Origin: Heterodera schachtii
Lineage: Eukaryota; Nematoda; Chromadorea; Rhabditida; Heteroderidae
DNA: 64,000 bases
NCBI GenBank assembly: GCA_023374025.1
Contig: SIJG01000012.1
Coordinates: forward strand, 1,088,492-1,152,491
Reading direction: 5' to 3'
Shown here piece by piece: positions 26,671 through 38,377 of this stretch. The notes under the pieces were generated by a model, which searched no databases, had not been told where the DNA came from, and saw only the letters and a program-made list of their open reading frames with translations. Within the stretch, counting starts at the first letter, position 1. The number at the start of each line of letters is the position of its first letter. The translations under genes were made by a program, and so were the position numbers.

Positions 26671-28878
26671 ATGGCTTCATGCAAATCGCCAATTAGCCTT
26701 CTTTGTGTGCTCATCATTCTGCTGATCGACCCATGCTTCAACTACAATTTCTTTAATCCCGCTTGTTCGTTTGTTTTTTCATTAATCCCTAAACGGTTCA
26801 TTAATTAATTTTGTACAATATTTCAGCGGATGATTGTGTTGTGGCCATTCGTAACCGGACTCAGATTCCACCTGGGGTCAGTTCAGTCTGTTTAAGTTTT
26901 GTGCCATTTTAGGCTTAGTTTTGGTGTTTTGTTTGTTGTTACTCAAGGCCATCAAAATGGGCGATAGCTCATAAATAGGGCTCCAATTTTTAGGGTTTTG
27001 CTTATTTTTCACGAGCTCCCAGTACCCTGAAACACATGAAAAACAATGTTTTCGGGGTGGTTGTTAAGCGACTTTTCGAGTTATTAATGTGTTTTTAGGC
27101 CTAAAACCTAAAAAAAATTGCAAAAAAATCAATACTATTTTGGCGTTTTACCTAAAATTTACTAACAAAAATGCAATAAAAACGGAAAATACACCCCCTA
27201 ATAATCGATTCGAAAATTTTCAAAAAAATACACTCCCCTATGAATCGACTTTATTTGGCATAATTAATCGTGCCAAAAATTACAAAAAAAAAAAAAAAAA
27301 ATTGTCTTCGAAAACATTGTGCCATAATTGTTATTTTTGAAACACTTGGTAAATTTTTTGTTTGTTTCAGCTTCATTCCTACGTGGATCTTGCTGTGCGC
27401 CAACAGCAACAGGCGGCAGCCCAAAAGGCGGACGTTTTTCGCAACACTTTTACAGCTGATTGTGTGCCGTTTGGCGAATTTGGCCATATTTGGGGCGGCT
27501 TTTGGGGTTGCCTGACGTTTACCTGCAAAGATGGTCAACAAATTTGTTTCTGTTCATAGATTATTAAAGCTTTCTTAATTAGTTTTTTTTTAATCTAAAA
27601 TTAGTTTTTGAGGATTCAATGCAAATTTTGGAATTAATAATAAAAGTTCCAATAAATAAAAAAATATTTATAGGAAAATGATATAAATACATTTTGCTCG
27701 GAGGATTAGAATTTTTGAGGGTGGGGGGGGGGTCAAACATATTTAGGGAATAAATGCCTGATTTTACTTAAAATGGTCATTTCTTTTTCCCATAAAAAAT
27801 CAGGGATCCAGATCATTCATGACCCTGAGTTTTGACAGAATCCTAATTTTTATTTATTTTCCCGGATAAAATATATAAATTCAATTATATATAATAATAT
27901 TTAAATGCCATATTTTCAATAGGCTTCGAGATGGTGCCGAAAAACAAATGTAACTAATTAAGTAGTTTTCATCTTATTTTAAGGAAATGGTATTCATGAC
28001 CCTGAGTTTTGACAGAATCCTAATTTTTATTTATTTTCCCGGATAAAATATATAAATTCAATTATATATAATAATATTTAAATGCCATATTTTCAATAGC
28101 TTCGAGATGGTGCTGAAAAACAAATGTAATTAATTAAGTAGTTTTCATCTTTTTTAAGGAAATGGTATTCATGACCCTGAGTTTTGACAGAATCCTAATT
28201 TTTATTTATTTTCCCGGATAAAATATATACAAATTCAATTATATATAATAATATTTAAATGTCATATTTTCAATAGCTTCGAGATGGTGCTGAAAAACAA
28301 ATGTAATTAATTAAGTAGTTTTCATCTTTTTTAAGGAAATGGTATTCATGACCCTGAGTTTTGACAGAATCCTAATTTTTATTTATTTTCCCGGATAAAA
28401 TATATAAATTCAATTATATATAATAATATTTAAATGCCATATTTTCAATAGGCTTCGAGATGTTTCTGAAAAACAAATGTAGGTAATTAATTAAGTAGTT
28501 TTCATCTTATTTTAAGGAAATGGTAAAGACATTTTCCGCGTTAATGGATGCGCACGAGATAATGAGAAAAAGTGCCCGACAGTGTTCTACACATTCTGTC
28601 GGGAATCGGGTGGGAATTTGTTTAACTGTCGCCATTGTGACGAGTTGGTCGACGGCAAAGTGTGCAACAGTTTTGATCAGTTGATCAACCTTGATCAGTC
28701 TGAGGAGCAGATGAACAGCATTTACAAGTCGCAGCACAGTCATCACAGTAACAGCAGCAGCAGCAAAGCCGAGAAGCTTGGCCCGGCTTCCGCCTTCACC
28801 TGGATCAGCAGCAATTTGTTGCTGATTTTTGGTAATGGAGAAAAAAACCAAAAAATATTTCGGCAAAAAAAAGTATAG
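26671..28878 (+). CDS. Family A copy A1: secreted 10-Cys protein
   Basis: Exons 26671-26764, 26827-26876, 27371-27533 and 28517-28878 join in phase (1,0,1) to 222 residues. Exon 1 is a signal peptide (MASCKSPISLLCVLIILLID). Exon 2 gives SDDCVVAIRNRTQIPPG, with an N-glycosylation sequon-like NRT. Exon 3 ends GGFWGCLTFTCKD, and exon 4 carries six more Cys (pattern C-x7-C-x6-C-x8-C-x2-C-x9-C, RHCDELVDGKVCNSFDQLIN). A Ser/His-rich stretch (SQHSHHSNSSSSK) follows, then a short hydrophobic tail (SAFTWISSNLLLIFG). The hydrophobic end could be a GPI-attachment signal, though about 15 residues follow it. Family not recognised; secreted and multicopy, so a parasitism effector is possible. The exon 2 and 3 donors are GTCAGT and GTCAAC. 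Intron 3 is swollen by a tandem repeat. Confidence 0.85.
27814..28516. repeat. 176-bp tandem repeat, four copies, in A1 intron 3
   Basis: The phrase TTCATGACCCTGAGTTTTGA starts at about 27816, 27993, 28168 and 28344, a period of 175-177 bp with only minor changes. Each unit ends with the exon 4 acceptor context (TTTTAAGGAAATGGTA), so three extra copies of the real splice acceptor precede the true one. Confidence 0.9.
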
Positions 28879-29619
28879 AATTTAAAGAAATGAAGAATTA
28901 AATGAAAAATAATTATTAAAAAAAATAAAATGTAATTAGGACATGCGAAAAATCATTTTTGCATTAAATGCCAAAAATTCTTACATAAAAATAAATTTTT
29001 AAACAAAATAAATTTATTAACAATTTTTTATTTTCAAATTTATTTATTTTAATTAAAATGTTTAGTGATGGTGTTCATTTTATAGCATTAATCTGCTGCT
29101 GGTGAAGAACGAAGGTGATGAAGAATGATGGAACGAATTGAAGATAATCCAAGGCCCCAAAAAAGAAACATTTCGACCCAATGAACGATCAAAGCAAAAA
29201 AAAAAATACAAAAAAAAAAAATTTATCATTTTTTATTAAATTTAATTCATTTAACTATGAAATTAAAATAAATTTGTCGCTGAATGATTTCAAATATTTG
29301 TAGGTATGATAACAATTTGTTTTTACCGAATTTTTAAAAATTTCTGTTTAAAATTTTTCTATTAACTAAAACCATAAAAAATCAAAATATTATAATAAAA
29401 TAATAATATTCGAAAATTGAATTTTTAATAAATGAAAACAATTTTCAAGAATATTATGTTTTGTACATAAACTCTTGAATATATTTTAATGGGATTGCTC
29501 ATATAACAATTTTTTTTTTATCTTTATAAGACCAAAATTAAAATGGAATTTAAAAAGTGAAAAAAATAAAGCGATTAAAATGGGAAATACAGTATGGCCC
29601 AATATATTTGACCATTATT
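28879..29619. other. Convergent intergenic region between A1 and B1
   Basis: 3' flanks of two genes that point at each other. 29055-29195 is the family A downstream block; 29525-29619 is the family B 3' flank with the phrase AAATACAGTATG. Confidence 0.6.
29055..29195. repeat. Family A downstream block (A1)
   Basis: Reads GTGATGGTGTTCATTTTATA, TTAATCTGCTGCTGGTGAAG, AACGAATTGAAGATAATCCA, AAACATTTCGACCCAATGA. The block lies a few hundred bases past the stop codon of each A copy and serves as a landmark for copy boundaries. Possible 3' UTR or polyadenylation region. Confidence 0.7.
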
Positions 29620-32600
29620 TTAAACACATTTGTCCGTTTTTGCTTCTGTCACGGTAAAATCAATGGCTAACGTCACTTTGTCCTCTTTTGTGTTGTATAA
29701 GCCTTTGGCCGGGTCCATCAATTCCTTAATTTGCAACAATTTGAACTAATTAATTAGGTGGGAAAGTTTAATTGTTCCGTTATACCACACCCACTCAATT
29801 CCTCTCATTCTATAATAATATCATATACAGAATTTCCTAAAAAAGAGCCCCCGGGGGCTTTCTTTTCACCCCCCCCCCGCCCCCCCCCCCCTCAAAAGGG
29901 GGCTTTATTCAGGGGAGAAGGTGGGTTCTAATTTAGGGGGGGGGGGCTGTATTTTGAGAAATACGGAAGTCACAATTTTCTAAGGTGCTGAAATTTAAGT
30001 TTAAAAAAATTAAATTTATTTAAATTTCAACCAAAATTTAAATTAAAAATTTTCATAACGAAAATCGCGTTTGACGTCTACTAGGAAAAAAGAGGATCAA
30101 GCAAAACTCACCGAAAAGGCAATAAAATTAGAGAATCCGTAGGTGGTTAAAGAATTGTTAAAGACAGTGTCTCGAGCGAATTCTCTTCTGCTGAAGTCCC
30201 AACCGGCGCCCATTTGAGAGACAATTCGAACAGTTGCCGAACATTTGCAGCTCCAATTTTCTGTTCAATAGAAAAGCCAACATTTTATTTTTTAAATTTT
30301 CATTTAAATTAACAATTTTGCATTTTTATTGGACCGGAAAACCCAAAATGGTGTTGAACGGAAGGAGGTATAGCCTATGAATTTTCATTTTTTATGTTTA
30401 TAAAAATCGAAAAAAAAACCCCTATTATAAATGTAGTAAAACGGAGATGGAAATCGGTCAAAAAAAAATTGCCTGATTATTTGCCCCCAAAATGGCAAAT
30501 TTTAAGTATATTTTTAATCCAATTTTCGACTATTTTTCACTCAAATCTTTGCCATGGAAAAATGCTGTGCCGTAATATTTATTCTCTATTTCACCTCTTT
30601 TCAATGTGGTACACCAAAGGTAAAAGCCCAAATATTTTTCCGTGCTGTCTATGCCGTACATGTTTTGATCGATCTGTGCCATTATTTGCCATGGAAATCC
30701 CTTCAAAAACACCGTTTCGCTTTTACGGTTACTAAAAAAATATTCGCGCGAAAATTCGGACACTTTTTCAATTTCCATCGAAATTGTGCCGAAGGAATTG
30801 CTTTGTTCAGGCGCAGAAGCAATTTTGTCCACCGCTTCTGCTTCTTTCAAAGTGAGCTCAATGGACAGTGTCAATTTGTCCTCATTTTTGTCGTATAAGC
30901 CTTTGGTTGGGTTCATTAATTTCTTAATTAGTTAATAATTGACTTAAGGGGAGAGGACTTTCAATGGTTATATTTCACTGACTGCAAAAGGAAGATTAAA
31001 TCCAAAGGTGTTACGATTATTGTTAATAACCAAGTCATTTAATTTTCCAGTGGAATTCGCTGCACCGCCAATCTTTTCCGACAAAACTCGAAAGGTTGCC
31101 GAAGCAAGGCAATTCCAATTGGAATCTTAAAAACAAAAGATTTTTATATAAATTTTTTAGTAGATATCATTTAATTTTAATTTTTCTGAGTTTTTTTTTA
31201 ATGTTTCGATTCTTAAAAAAAGTCATCAAATGAAAAATAGGCTTTTGCCTAAAAATCGAGGCTTTTTTTTTACGTTTGCTTACCTTTGTCTGGGTTGATA
31301 CAGCATAAGAAAAAGCCCAAACATTTTTCACTGCTTCCACTCTTTGTATTAATTTGTGCCAATATTTTCCATGGAAGTGCCATAATGTACATGACTTCGC
31401 CGTGCCGACTGCTCCCATCCGCTTCTCGTACAAATTCGGACACTTTTTCAATGGTCGACGTAAGTGTTCCCTTTTTCCGATCAGAAATGCGTCCATGAGT
31501 GGGGAATGGCATTGGCACACCAGCAACAGGCATCGAGATTCATAGGCCCTAAAACATTTGGAAGTCGGAATTCAGTTCGCTCAAAAAATTTTGAAAATTG
31601 AGTTCCAAGCCCTATAAAAAAATTCGGCAGTCGGAGTTCGGAGCCCCCAAAAAAATTCGAGTCGGAATTCAGTGCCCCTAAAAACTCTCTAAAAAAATTC
31701 GGAAATCGGAATTTGCGTTCTCCCGTAGTATGTACACACCATAACAATCATTCGAATGACAATGGAACTGATAAATGCTGATCACTTCGTCCGATGTTAG
31801 CACGCCGAGCGGAACTGTACAAAAAGATTAATCTTAGAGACTTTCGCCAACTCGTAGAAATCAACAGTTAAATTTTTTAATATCTTACAAATTAGGCTGA
31901 AAATCTACAAAATTGAAATGGTATGGTATCGAAAAGTTTTTAAAAAAAATGAATTTTTTGTATGAAAAAATTTTATTTGAAAAAAATAATATTTTTACAA
32001 ATTTTCGACGAAAATTCCTCCTTTGAGATGAGCGGAAAGCGAATGCTGAAGAGTGCTGGGCCGAGCATGGCACGACGATTCTCTGCTGAGCAATTTTTGG
32101 CATTTTGACAGCATTTGGCGTCAGCCCAACGGAGTGCCGAAAAACGAATTAAAATTTAATTATATTAAAAAACATTAATTTCTTTATTTAATATTAATTA
32201 TTACTGCTTTCCAAATTGAAATTTCTCCTCTGATTTGTAACTGATCACGCTCCAAAATTTTGCACAATAATTTTTGATCAATTTGCAAAAATTCTTCCGA
32301 TTGGATCAAAGTGTCCGCAAGTTTATCAATAATAGCGAAACCAGGTTGAGTGTTGGTCTAAATTGGAAAATCAACCATTAAATCTGGGCTCTCATCGCAA
32401 AGATTTAAGTTAAAAAAATCAAGCCTTAATAAATGCGCCAACTTTTTTAATTATCGGAAAAACCCTAAAAATAATCAAAATAAAATGTCCTTAAATCCCC
32501 GAATTTCCCGACTATTAAGTCCACGAAGGACTCAACAAATCCCAATTTTAGTTAAATGTTAAATTATTTTTGTAAAATTCTCGCCTCTTTGTTGCTGCTG

Positions 32601-33144
32601 TTTCCTTGCCCGTCTGATAAATGAGCTTCTCTAGACAACTTCTTGAAAAATTTTGCAAAATAATCCGATTTGGTCATTCCATTTTTGTGGACATCGTCAG
32701 AGACTACTGTAAAAATAATAATTTTACTAACATTAAAAATATAATTTTTATAAAAAATTTAACATGAAGAAAGTTGTAGCATTTTTCAATCTTTATTTAA
32801 AAATTAATTTGAATTATTCGAAAAATTTAAGTGCCGAAAATTGTATAAATTTTTTTGTATAATTTTGGCATTTTTCAAAGAATTTTACAGTACTACCAAA
32901 TTTTTCTACCGTTTTCATTTTGCGAAGGCATGTTTTGCTCACATTCCATTTCCGTACTTAAACTTTGCAATTCTTCATCTGCTGGTGGTGTCATATTTTC
33001 AGATGTTCCTAAAATATTAATTTTCTAACCCTTGGAAAAAAATAAAATAAAAAATAAATAAATTTTATTGAAATATTTATTTCTTTTTCAATTACCATGA
33101 TCAGCTGTAAATTCATCATTTGTTGAATTGCATGAAAAAGACAT
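29620..33144 (-). pseudogene. Family B copy B1: BACK-MATH-MATH gene, frameshifted
   Basis: Eleven exons: 33096-33144, 32910-33008, 32585-32706, 32205-32357, 31999-32137, 31740-31814, 31284-31548, 30983-31125, 30595-30922, 30112-30260, 29620-29724. The BACK domain spans exons 4-6 (SEEFLQIDQKLLCKILERDQ, then LRWADAKC, AENRRAMLGPALF, GVLTSDEVISIYQF), resembling the BTBD3/6-type BACK region. Two MATH domains follow, each with the usual PWKI, W-x-C, NP/DP-KGLY and KLTLSIELTLKEAEA signatures. No BTB domain precedes BACK. Exon 7 is 265 bp against 264 in B2, with an extra base near 31537, which shifts frame before the first MATH domain. Exon 2, absent in B2 and B3, is complete only here. The intron between exons 3 and 4 uses a GC donor, and the one between exons 4 and 5 has no usable AG acceptor. 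Confidence 0.8.
29868..29947. repeat. Poly-C/poly-G tracts in B1 intron 10
   Basis: Two C runs of about 9 and 12 bases and a run of 12 G, arranged around GGGGGCTTT words. A related C tract sits in the same intron of B2 (about 35105-35119). Low-complexity part of a repeat that includes the phrase TATTTCCTAAAA. Confidence 0.6.
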
Positions 33145-33468
33145 ATTTTAATGTCCTATAAAAAGATTATTAATAAAATGAAAGACAAATTCCTGAAAAA
33201 ATTGCAAAATTGTCAAAAACGGTGGTTCATATTGACATAATTCGAAAACAATTTTGAATAGAATGTTTCCAAAATTTGTCTCAAACATTTTCAAGCTTTA
33301 AAAAATTTCTCGACTACTCTTTTAATACAGCCGATTTTACAATCATTTTTTCAACAGTTTTTTTTTTTTACAAAATCTGTTAGAAATTCTTCTTTAAAAA
33401 ACTAAATCATAAACAATTTAGGTACATAGTAAAAATCGGCAAATATTCTTCATGCAATTTTTAAAAAT

Positions 33469-33745
33469 GGCATAACTTTGCTTAAGGGCAATCCAATCAA
33501 ATTTTACATTCTATTGTTAAATATGATTCGATAGCCCAGCTTTTTCTCTATTAGCCATTAAAATTTAAAAAATTTTGGTCAACTTTAGAAAAAAGTTGTG
33601 TGAAAATAAGTACTATTTCTGCCATAACATATGTTAAATTTAATAATTTTTGTTTGAAATTTTGCAAACTAATAGAGAAACAGCTTGGCTATCGAATGGT
33701 ACTAAGGGTTGTAAAATTTGATTGCCTTTAAGCAAAGTTATGCCA
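33469..33745. mobile_element. Foldback element, 277 bp
   Basis: The left arm begins GGCATAACTTTGCTTAAGGG and the right arm ends in its reverse complement, with about 80 bp per arm and several mismatches. No clear target duplication. Probably a small non-autonomous DNA element. Confidence 0.65.
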
Positions 33746-34174
33746 TGTTTTGTCGAAAAAATCGCTAAAATGGCGGATTTTACAAAACGACCCAGCATTC
33801 ATTGGAAAAAGGAGGATTAAATCAATAAATGAGCATTCTAATTGATGCTGTTGGTTTATCCATTTAGTTAATGAGGGGAGGGCATAATGCAAATTTACGG
33901 CAAAATTTTGACCTAAAAATGGGAGAGAACATAAAAAATGAATGATTTGGAAATAAAGAAGAAAAAAAAGTTTCATCTGAATTTTGCGTTTAGCAAAAGA
34001 ATGCCCCCAAATAATTCGTAATAAAAATAATGAATTATAATATGTTATTGTATTTGTATAATGCATAACAATACAACTATAGATCAGGCATGGCATGTGT
34101 CGGGATGCGATGCCGATTTTATTGAGCAGTCGGAATTCTGCTGGTTGCCGATTGCCGCAATGCTTAGAAGGCGT

Positions 34175-34490
34175 CGGCTCTAGTGCCGCTCGAGAACGAG
34201 AATTTTCCGCGACTCGAGAACGAGAGACTTGACCCCGAGACATCGAGACCCAAAAAACCAGAGACTTTTTTAATAGGATCTATTAATAAAAATTTGCAGA
34301 ATTTTCCATAAATTTCCCTTTTTATTTTTGGTGAAAAATTTTTCAAACGAATTATTTTTTAAAGCCACTAAAAGCGAATCTTTAGGTGTGTACATATAAA
34401 AGTCTCGGTCTCGAGTCTTGAAAGTCTCAAAGACCGAGAGACCGAGATTTGACCCCGTAACTCAAGACCGAGACTCAAAAAAAAACCCGA
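34175..34490. repeat. TCTCG/CGAGAC word-repeat patch
   Basis: Many overlapping words such as GAGACTCGAGAC, GACCGAGAC and CCCGAGAC, partly as inverted copies around a plain centre. Similar patches occur at 25555-25800, 39795-39865, 48148-48255 and 63240-63330. This resembles the style of the TAGAG elements, but no termini can be fixed. Confidence 0.5.
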
Positions 34491-34865
34491 GATTTTGATG
34501 TGTTCTAAAAGGTGTGTTCGAAGAACATTTTGAATTCCAGGGGTAGGGGAGTCTCTTAGTCGAAAATTTCTCGGCTTTTATTATGTTCTCTATTTATTAT
34601 TATTTTTTCGTTTGAAAATGATTTGAATTTTGACTTATTTAGTTTTCAATTTTAATCCCTCAAACTTTTCAAAAAATGATCAGTAATTACTGCAGCAAAG
34701 ACACAGCAATTAGAGAAGGAAAATTTTACCCAAAAGTTTGGCCTTAAGCAAATAATTCTTTCATTTATTTATAAGACTTAAATTAAAATGGAATTTAAAA
34801 TGTGATAAAAAAACAAATAATTACGATTGAAAATACAGTATGATGCAAAATACTTGACCATAATT

Positions 34866-37800
34866 TTAAACACATTTGTCCGTTTTTGCTTCTGTCACGG
34901 TAAAATCAATGGCTAACGTCACTTTGTCCTCTTTTTTGTTGTATAAGCCTTTGGCCGAGTCCATCAGTTCCTTAATTTGAACTAATTAGTTGGAAAAGTT
35001 TAATTGTTCCGTTATACCACACCCACTCCATTCCTCTCATTCCATAATAATATCATACCGTATTTCCTAAAAGTGAGCCCCAAGGGGCTTTATTTTTCAA
35101 CAGCTCCCCCCCCCCCCCCTCAAAAGGGGGCTTTGAGTTTTAAACAGTTAAATTTACTTAAATTTGAACAAAAATTTAAACTAGAACATCAAAAAGTGTT
35201 CCTTCCTAAAACCAAATTACGGGTTTACAAGTTTTCAGGTAAAGTTTTTATGATTTTGAAACAATTTTTGAGATTTTTTTTTACCTAAAATTTCGAAAAC
35301 TCACACATTTTTGCATCTTTTAATATTTGTCGCAAAATTTATTTTCCATTTAATCATAACAAAATAACGGGTTGGTTAGCAGCCCAATAAAAAAAAAATG
35401 CATCTGCCAAAACTTACCGAAAAGGCAATAAAATTAGAGAATCCGTAGGTGGTTAAAGAATTGTTAAAGACAGTGTCTCGAGCGAATTCTCGTCGGAAGT
35501 CCCAACCGGCGCCAAATTGAGAGACAATTCGAAGAGTGGCCGAACATTTGCAGCTCCAACTTTCTGTTAAATGGAAAAGCCAACATTTTTTAAATTTTGT
35601 ATTTAATTTTTTTTTTTTTTTGTATTTTTGTTGGGCTGAAAAATTAAAAAAGGGGTTGAACAGAGGGGGGTAGCCTTTGAATTTCTATTTTTTGTGTTTA
35701 TAAAAATTGGAAAAAACTCCCAATTGTAAGCAGTAGTGAAACGGAAACGAAATACGGTTAAAAAATTTTCTGGAAATTTAGCCCAAGAGGATGGCAAATT
35801 TTGAGTTTATTTTTAATACAATTTTTGTATATTTTTCACTCAAATATTTGCCATTGAAAAATGCTGTGCCATACATAATATTCTTAATTTTCACCTCTTT
35901 TCAAACTGGTACACCCAAGATAAAAGCCCAAATATAATTCCGTGCTGCCGTCTGTGCTGCTTACGCCGTCTGGGTTTGGATTAACATTTGCCATTATTTT
36001 CCATGGAAATCCCTTCAAATACACCGTTTCGCTTGTACGGTTACTGTACAAATTTTCGCGCGAAAATTCGAACATTTTTTCAACTTCCATCGAAATTGTG
36101 CCGAAGGAATTGTTTTGTTCAGGCGCAGAAGCAATTTTGTCCACCGCTTCTGCTTCTTTCAAAGTGAGTTCAATGGACAGTGTCAATTTGTCATCATTTT
36201 TGTTGTACAAGCCTTTGCTGGGGTTCATTAATTGCTTAATTTGTCAATAATTGGTTAATTAAAGGGATGGAACTTTCAATGGTTATGTTTTTACTGACCG
36301 CAAAAGGAAGATCAAATCCAATGGCTTTAAGTTTATTGTTAATAACAAAGTCATTAAATGTTTGAGTGAAATGCGCTGCGCCGATATTTTCCGACAAAAC
36401 TCGAAAGGTTACCGAACCACGGCAGCTCCAATTGGAATCTTAAAAAACATATTATTCTTTAGAAGAAATTTTTAATCAGGGTTTGAGATCGTCCTTGAAT
36501 GGCAAGGACGGCCTGGAAAATTAGGCTCTCTTCTGGAAACTTTCAAATATCCTTGAATTCAAGATTTGCTTGAAAATGAGCACTTTTGAAAAAAGCACGC
36601 CTCAAAAAATTACAAATGCGGTGAAATGAGGAAACGACGAGCGTAAACAAAAAAAAAATGGAAAAAATAATTCCGGCAAAAAAAAAATTATCATCTTTCA
36701 TTGCATATGATATACAATTTTTAAATGTCCATGAATTTCATGAAATATACCAATTATGTAGTTGAAAGTATACTATTCGTCTTAATTTTTAAATTTTTCT
36801 GAGTCTTTTTTATTTTAAATTTTAAAATAAAAAAAATATTTAAAAAAAAAATAGGTTTTTGCCTAAAAATCTAGGCCCAAAGTAATTATTTTTACCTTTA
36901 TTAGGGTCGATACAGTATAGGAAAAAGCCCAAATATTTTTCACTGCTTCCACTCTTTGTTATAATTTGTGCCAATATTTTCCATGGAAGTGCCATAATGT
37001 ACACGACTTCGCCGTGCCGACTGCTCCAATGCGCTTCTCGTACAAATTCGGACAGTTTTTCAATTTTCAACATCAGTGTCCCCTTTTTTCGATCAGAAAT
37101 GCGTCCATGAGTGGGGAATGGCATTGGCACACCAGCAGCAGGCATTGAACTCATAGGCCCTAAAAATTTTTGTAATCGGAATTTAGTTTCGGTCAAAAAA
37201 TTTTGAAAACTGAGTTCAAAACCCTTAAAAAATTCGGAAGCTTGAGTTACTAGTCCCAAAAAAATTTTCGAGTCGGAATTACGTGCTCTACCCACAAAAA
37301 AAAAAAAAAAAATCGTAGTAGGAAATCACAATTCCGTTATCCCGTAGTACACACCACAACAACTATTCGTGTGACAATGGAACTGATAAATGCTGATCAC
37401 TTCGTTCAATGTTAGCACGCCGAGCGGAACTGTAAAAAAAAATTGGATATTCGAGATTTAAAATGGTATGGTATCGAAAAATTTAAATAGGATAGAAACA
37501 ATTTAAAAAATTTTGAAAAAAAATTCGTTTTTTTTATAAAAAAAGAAAAATTTAAAATTGTCCTTTAATTATTTACACTTTTTACAAATTTTCAACGAAA
37601 ATTCCTCCTTTGAGATGAGTGGGAAGCGAATATTGAACAGTGCTGGGCCGAGCATGGCACGACGATTCTCTGCTGAACAATTTTTGGCACTTTGACAGCA
37701 TTTGGCGTCAGCCCAACGGAGTGCGAAAAACGAATTAATTAAAATTTAATTATAATAAAAAACAAAAATATTTTTAATTATATTAATTATTACTGCTTTC

Positions 37801-38377
37801 CAAATTGAAATTTCTCCTCTGATTTGCAACTGATCACGCTCCAAAATTTTGCACAATAATTTTTGATCAATTTGCAAAAATTCATCCGATTTCATCAAAA
37901 TGTCGGCATTTTTATCAATATACGCGAAACAAGGTTGAGTGTTAAAAGGAGAATTTGCCATATTTTCTGCGCTCGACAAATGCTTGAAAAATTTTGCCAA
38001 CTCATCCGATTTGGTCATTTCATATTTGTGGACATTGTCAGAGACTACTGTAAAAATAATAATTTTATATTGGTATAAATAAGAATAATTAATTCTTAAA
38101 AAAAATTAAAAATGTAGAAAGTTGTAGCATTTTTCAATCTTTATTTAAAAATTAAGTTGAATTATTCGAAAAATTTAAGTGCTGAAAATCGTATAATTTT
38201 TCTTGTCTTAATTTTGGCATTTTTCAAAGAATTTTACAGTACTACCAAATTTTTCTACCGTTCTCATTTTGCGAAGGCATAATAATTTATAAATAATTTA
38301 TTTAAATATTTATTTCTTTTTCAATTACCATGATCAGCTGTAAATTCATCATTTGTTGAATTGCATGAAAAAGACAT
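34866..38377 (-). CDS. Family B copy B2: BACK plus two MATH domains
   Basis: Exons: 38329-38377, 37794-38047, 37586-37724, 37355-37429, 36896-37159, 36299-36438, 35895-36234, 35418-35563, 34866-34970. They read through as 503 residues. The short acidic start (MSFSCNSTNDEFTADH) is not a signal peptide, so the product is probably intracellular. BACK covers residues about 55-150 (LKSDEFLQIDQ-like, IWKA, LRWADAKC, RRAMLGPALFNIRF). MATH 1 starts near HGRISDRKKGTL, and MATH 2 near NSFGTISMEVEKMFEFSREN; the protein ends TEAKTDKCV. MATH and BACK domains occur in cullin-3 adaptors, where BTB normally binds cullin; BTB is missing here. Exons 3 and 4 of B1/B3 are fused in frame. The junction 37794/37724 needs an intron without an AG acceptor, which is the one weak point. 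Confidence 0.78.

Larger units (their letters stand above)
33145..34865. other. Intergenic region between tandem B1 and B2
   Basis: Holds the presumed B1 promoter, a foldback element (33469-33745), a conserved upstream block at about 33812-33915 shared with B2 and B3 (GGAGGATTAAAT, GCTGATGCTG-like and GGGAGAGGGCA words), a TCTCG-word patch, and the 3' flank of B2. A 171-codon open frame here crosses these repeats and is not credible. Confidence 0.55.

Noticed and set aside
27534..27559. A1 exon 3 read-through ending KDGQQICFCS with a stop
   Set aside because: Splicing at GATG|GTCAAC matches the phase of exon 4 in all copies, and exon 4 is conserved, so the read-through stop is more likely intronic.
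27814..28516. Possible CRISPR-like array
   Set aside because: Units are about 176 bp of contiguous near-identical sequence with no unique spacers; it is an intronic tandem repeat in a eukaryotic gene.
33728..34243. 171-codon minus-strand open frame
   Set aside because: Runs across a foldback arm, a B upstream block and a TCTCG-word patch; no coding character.
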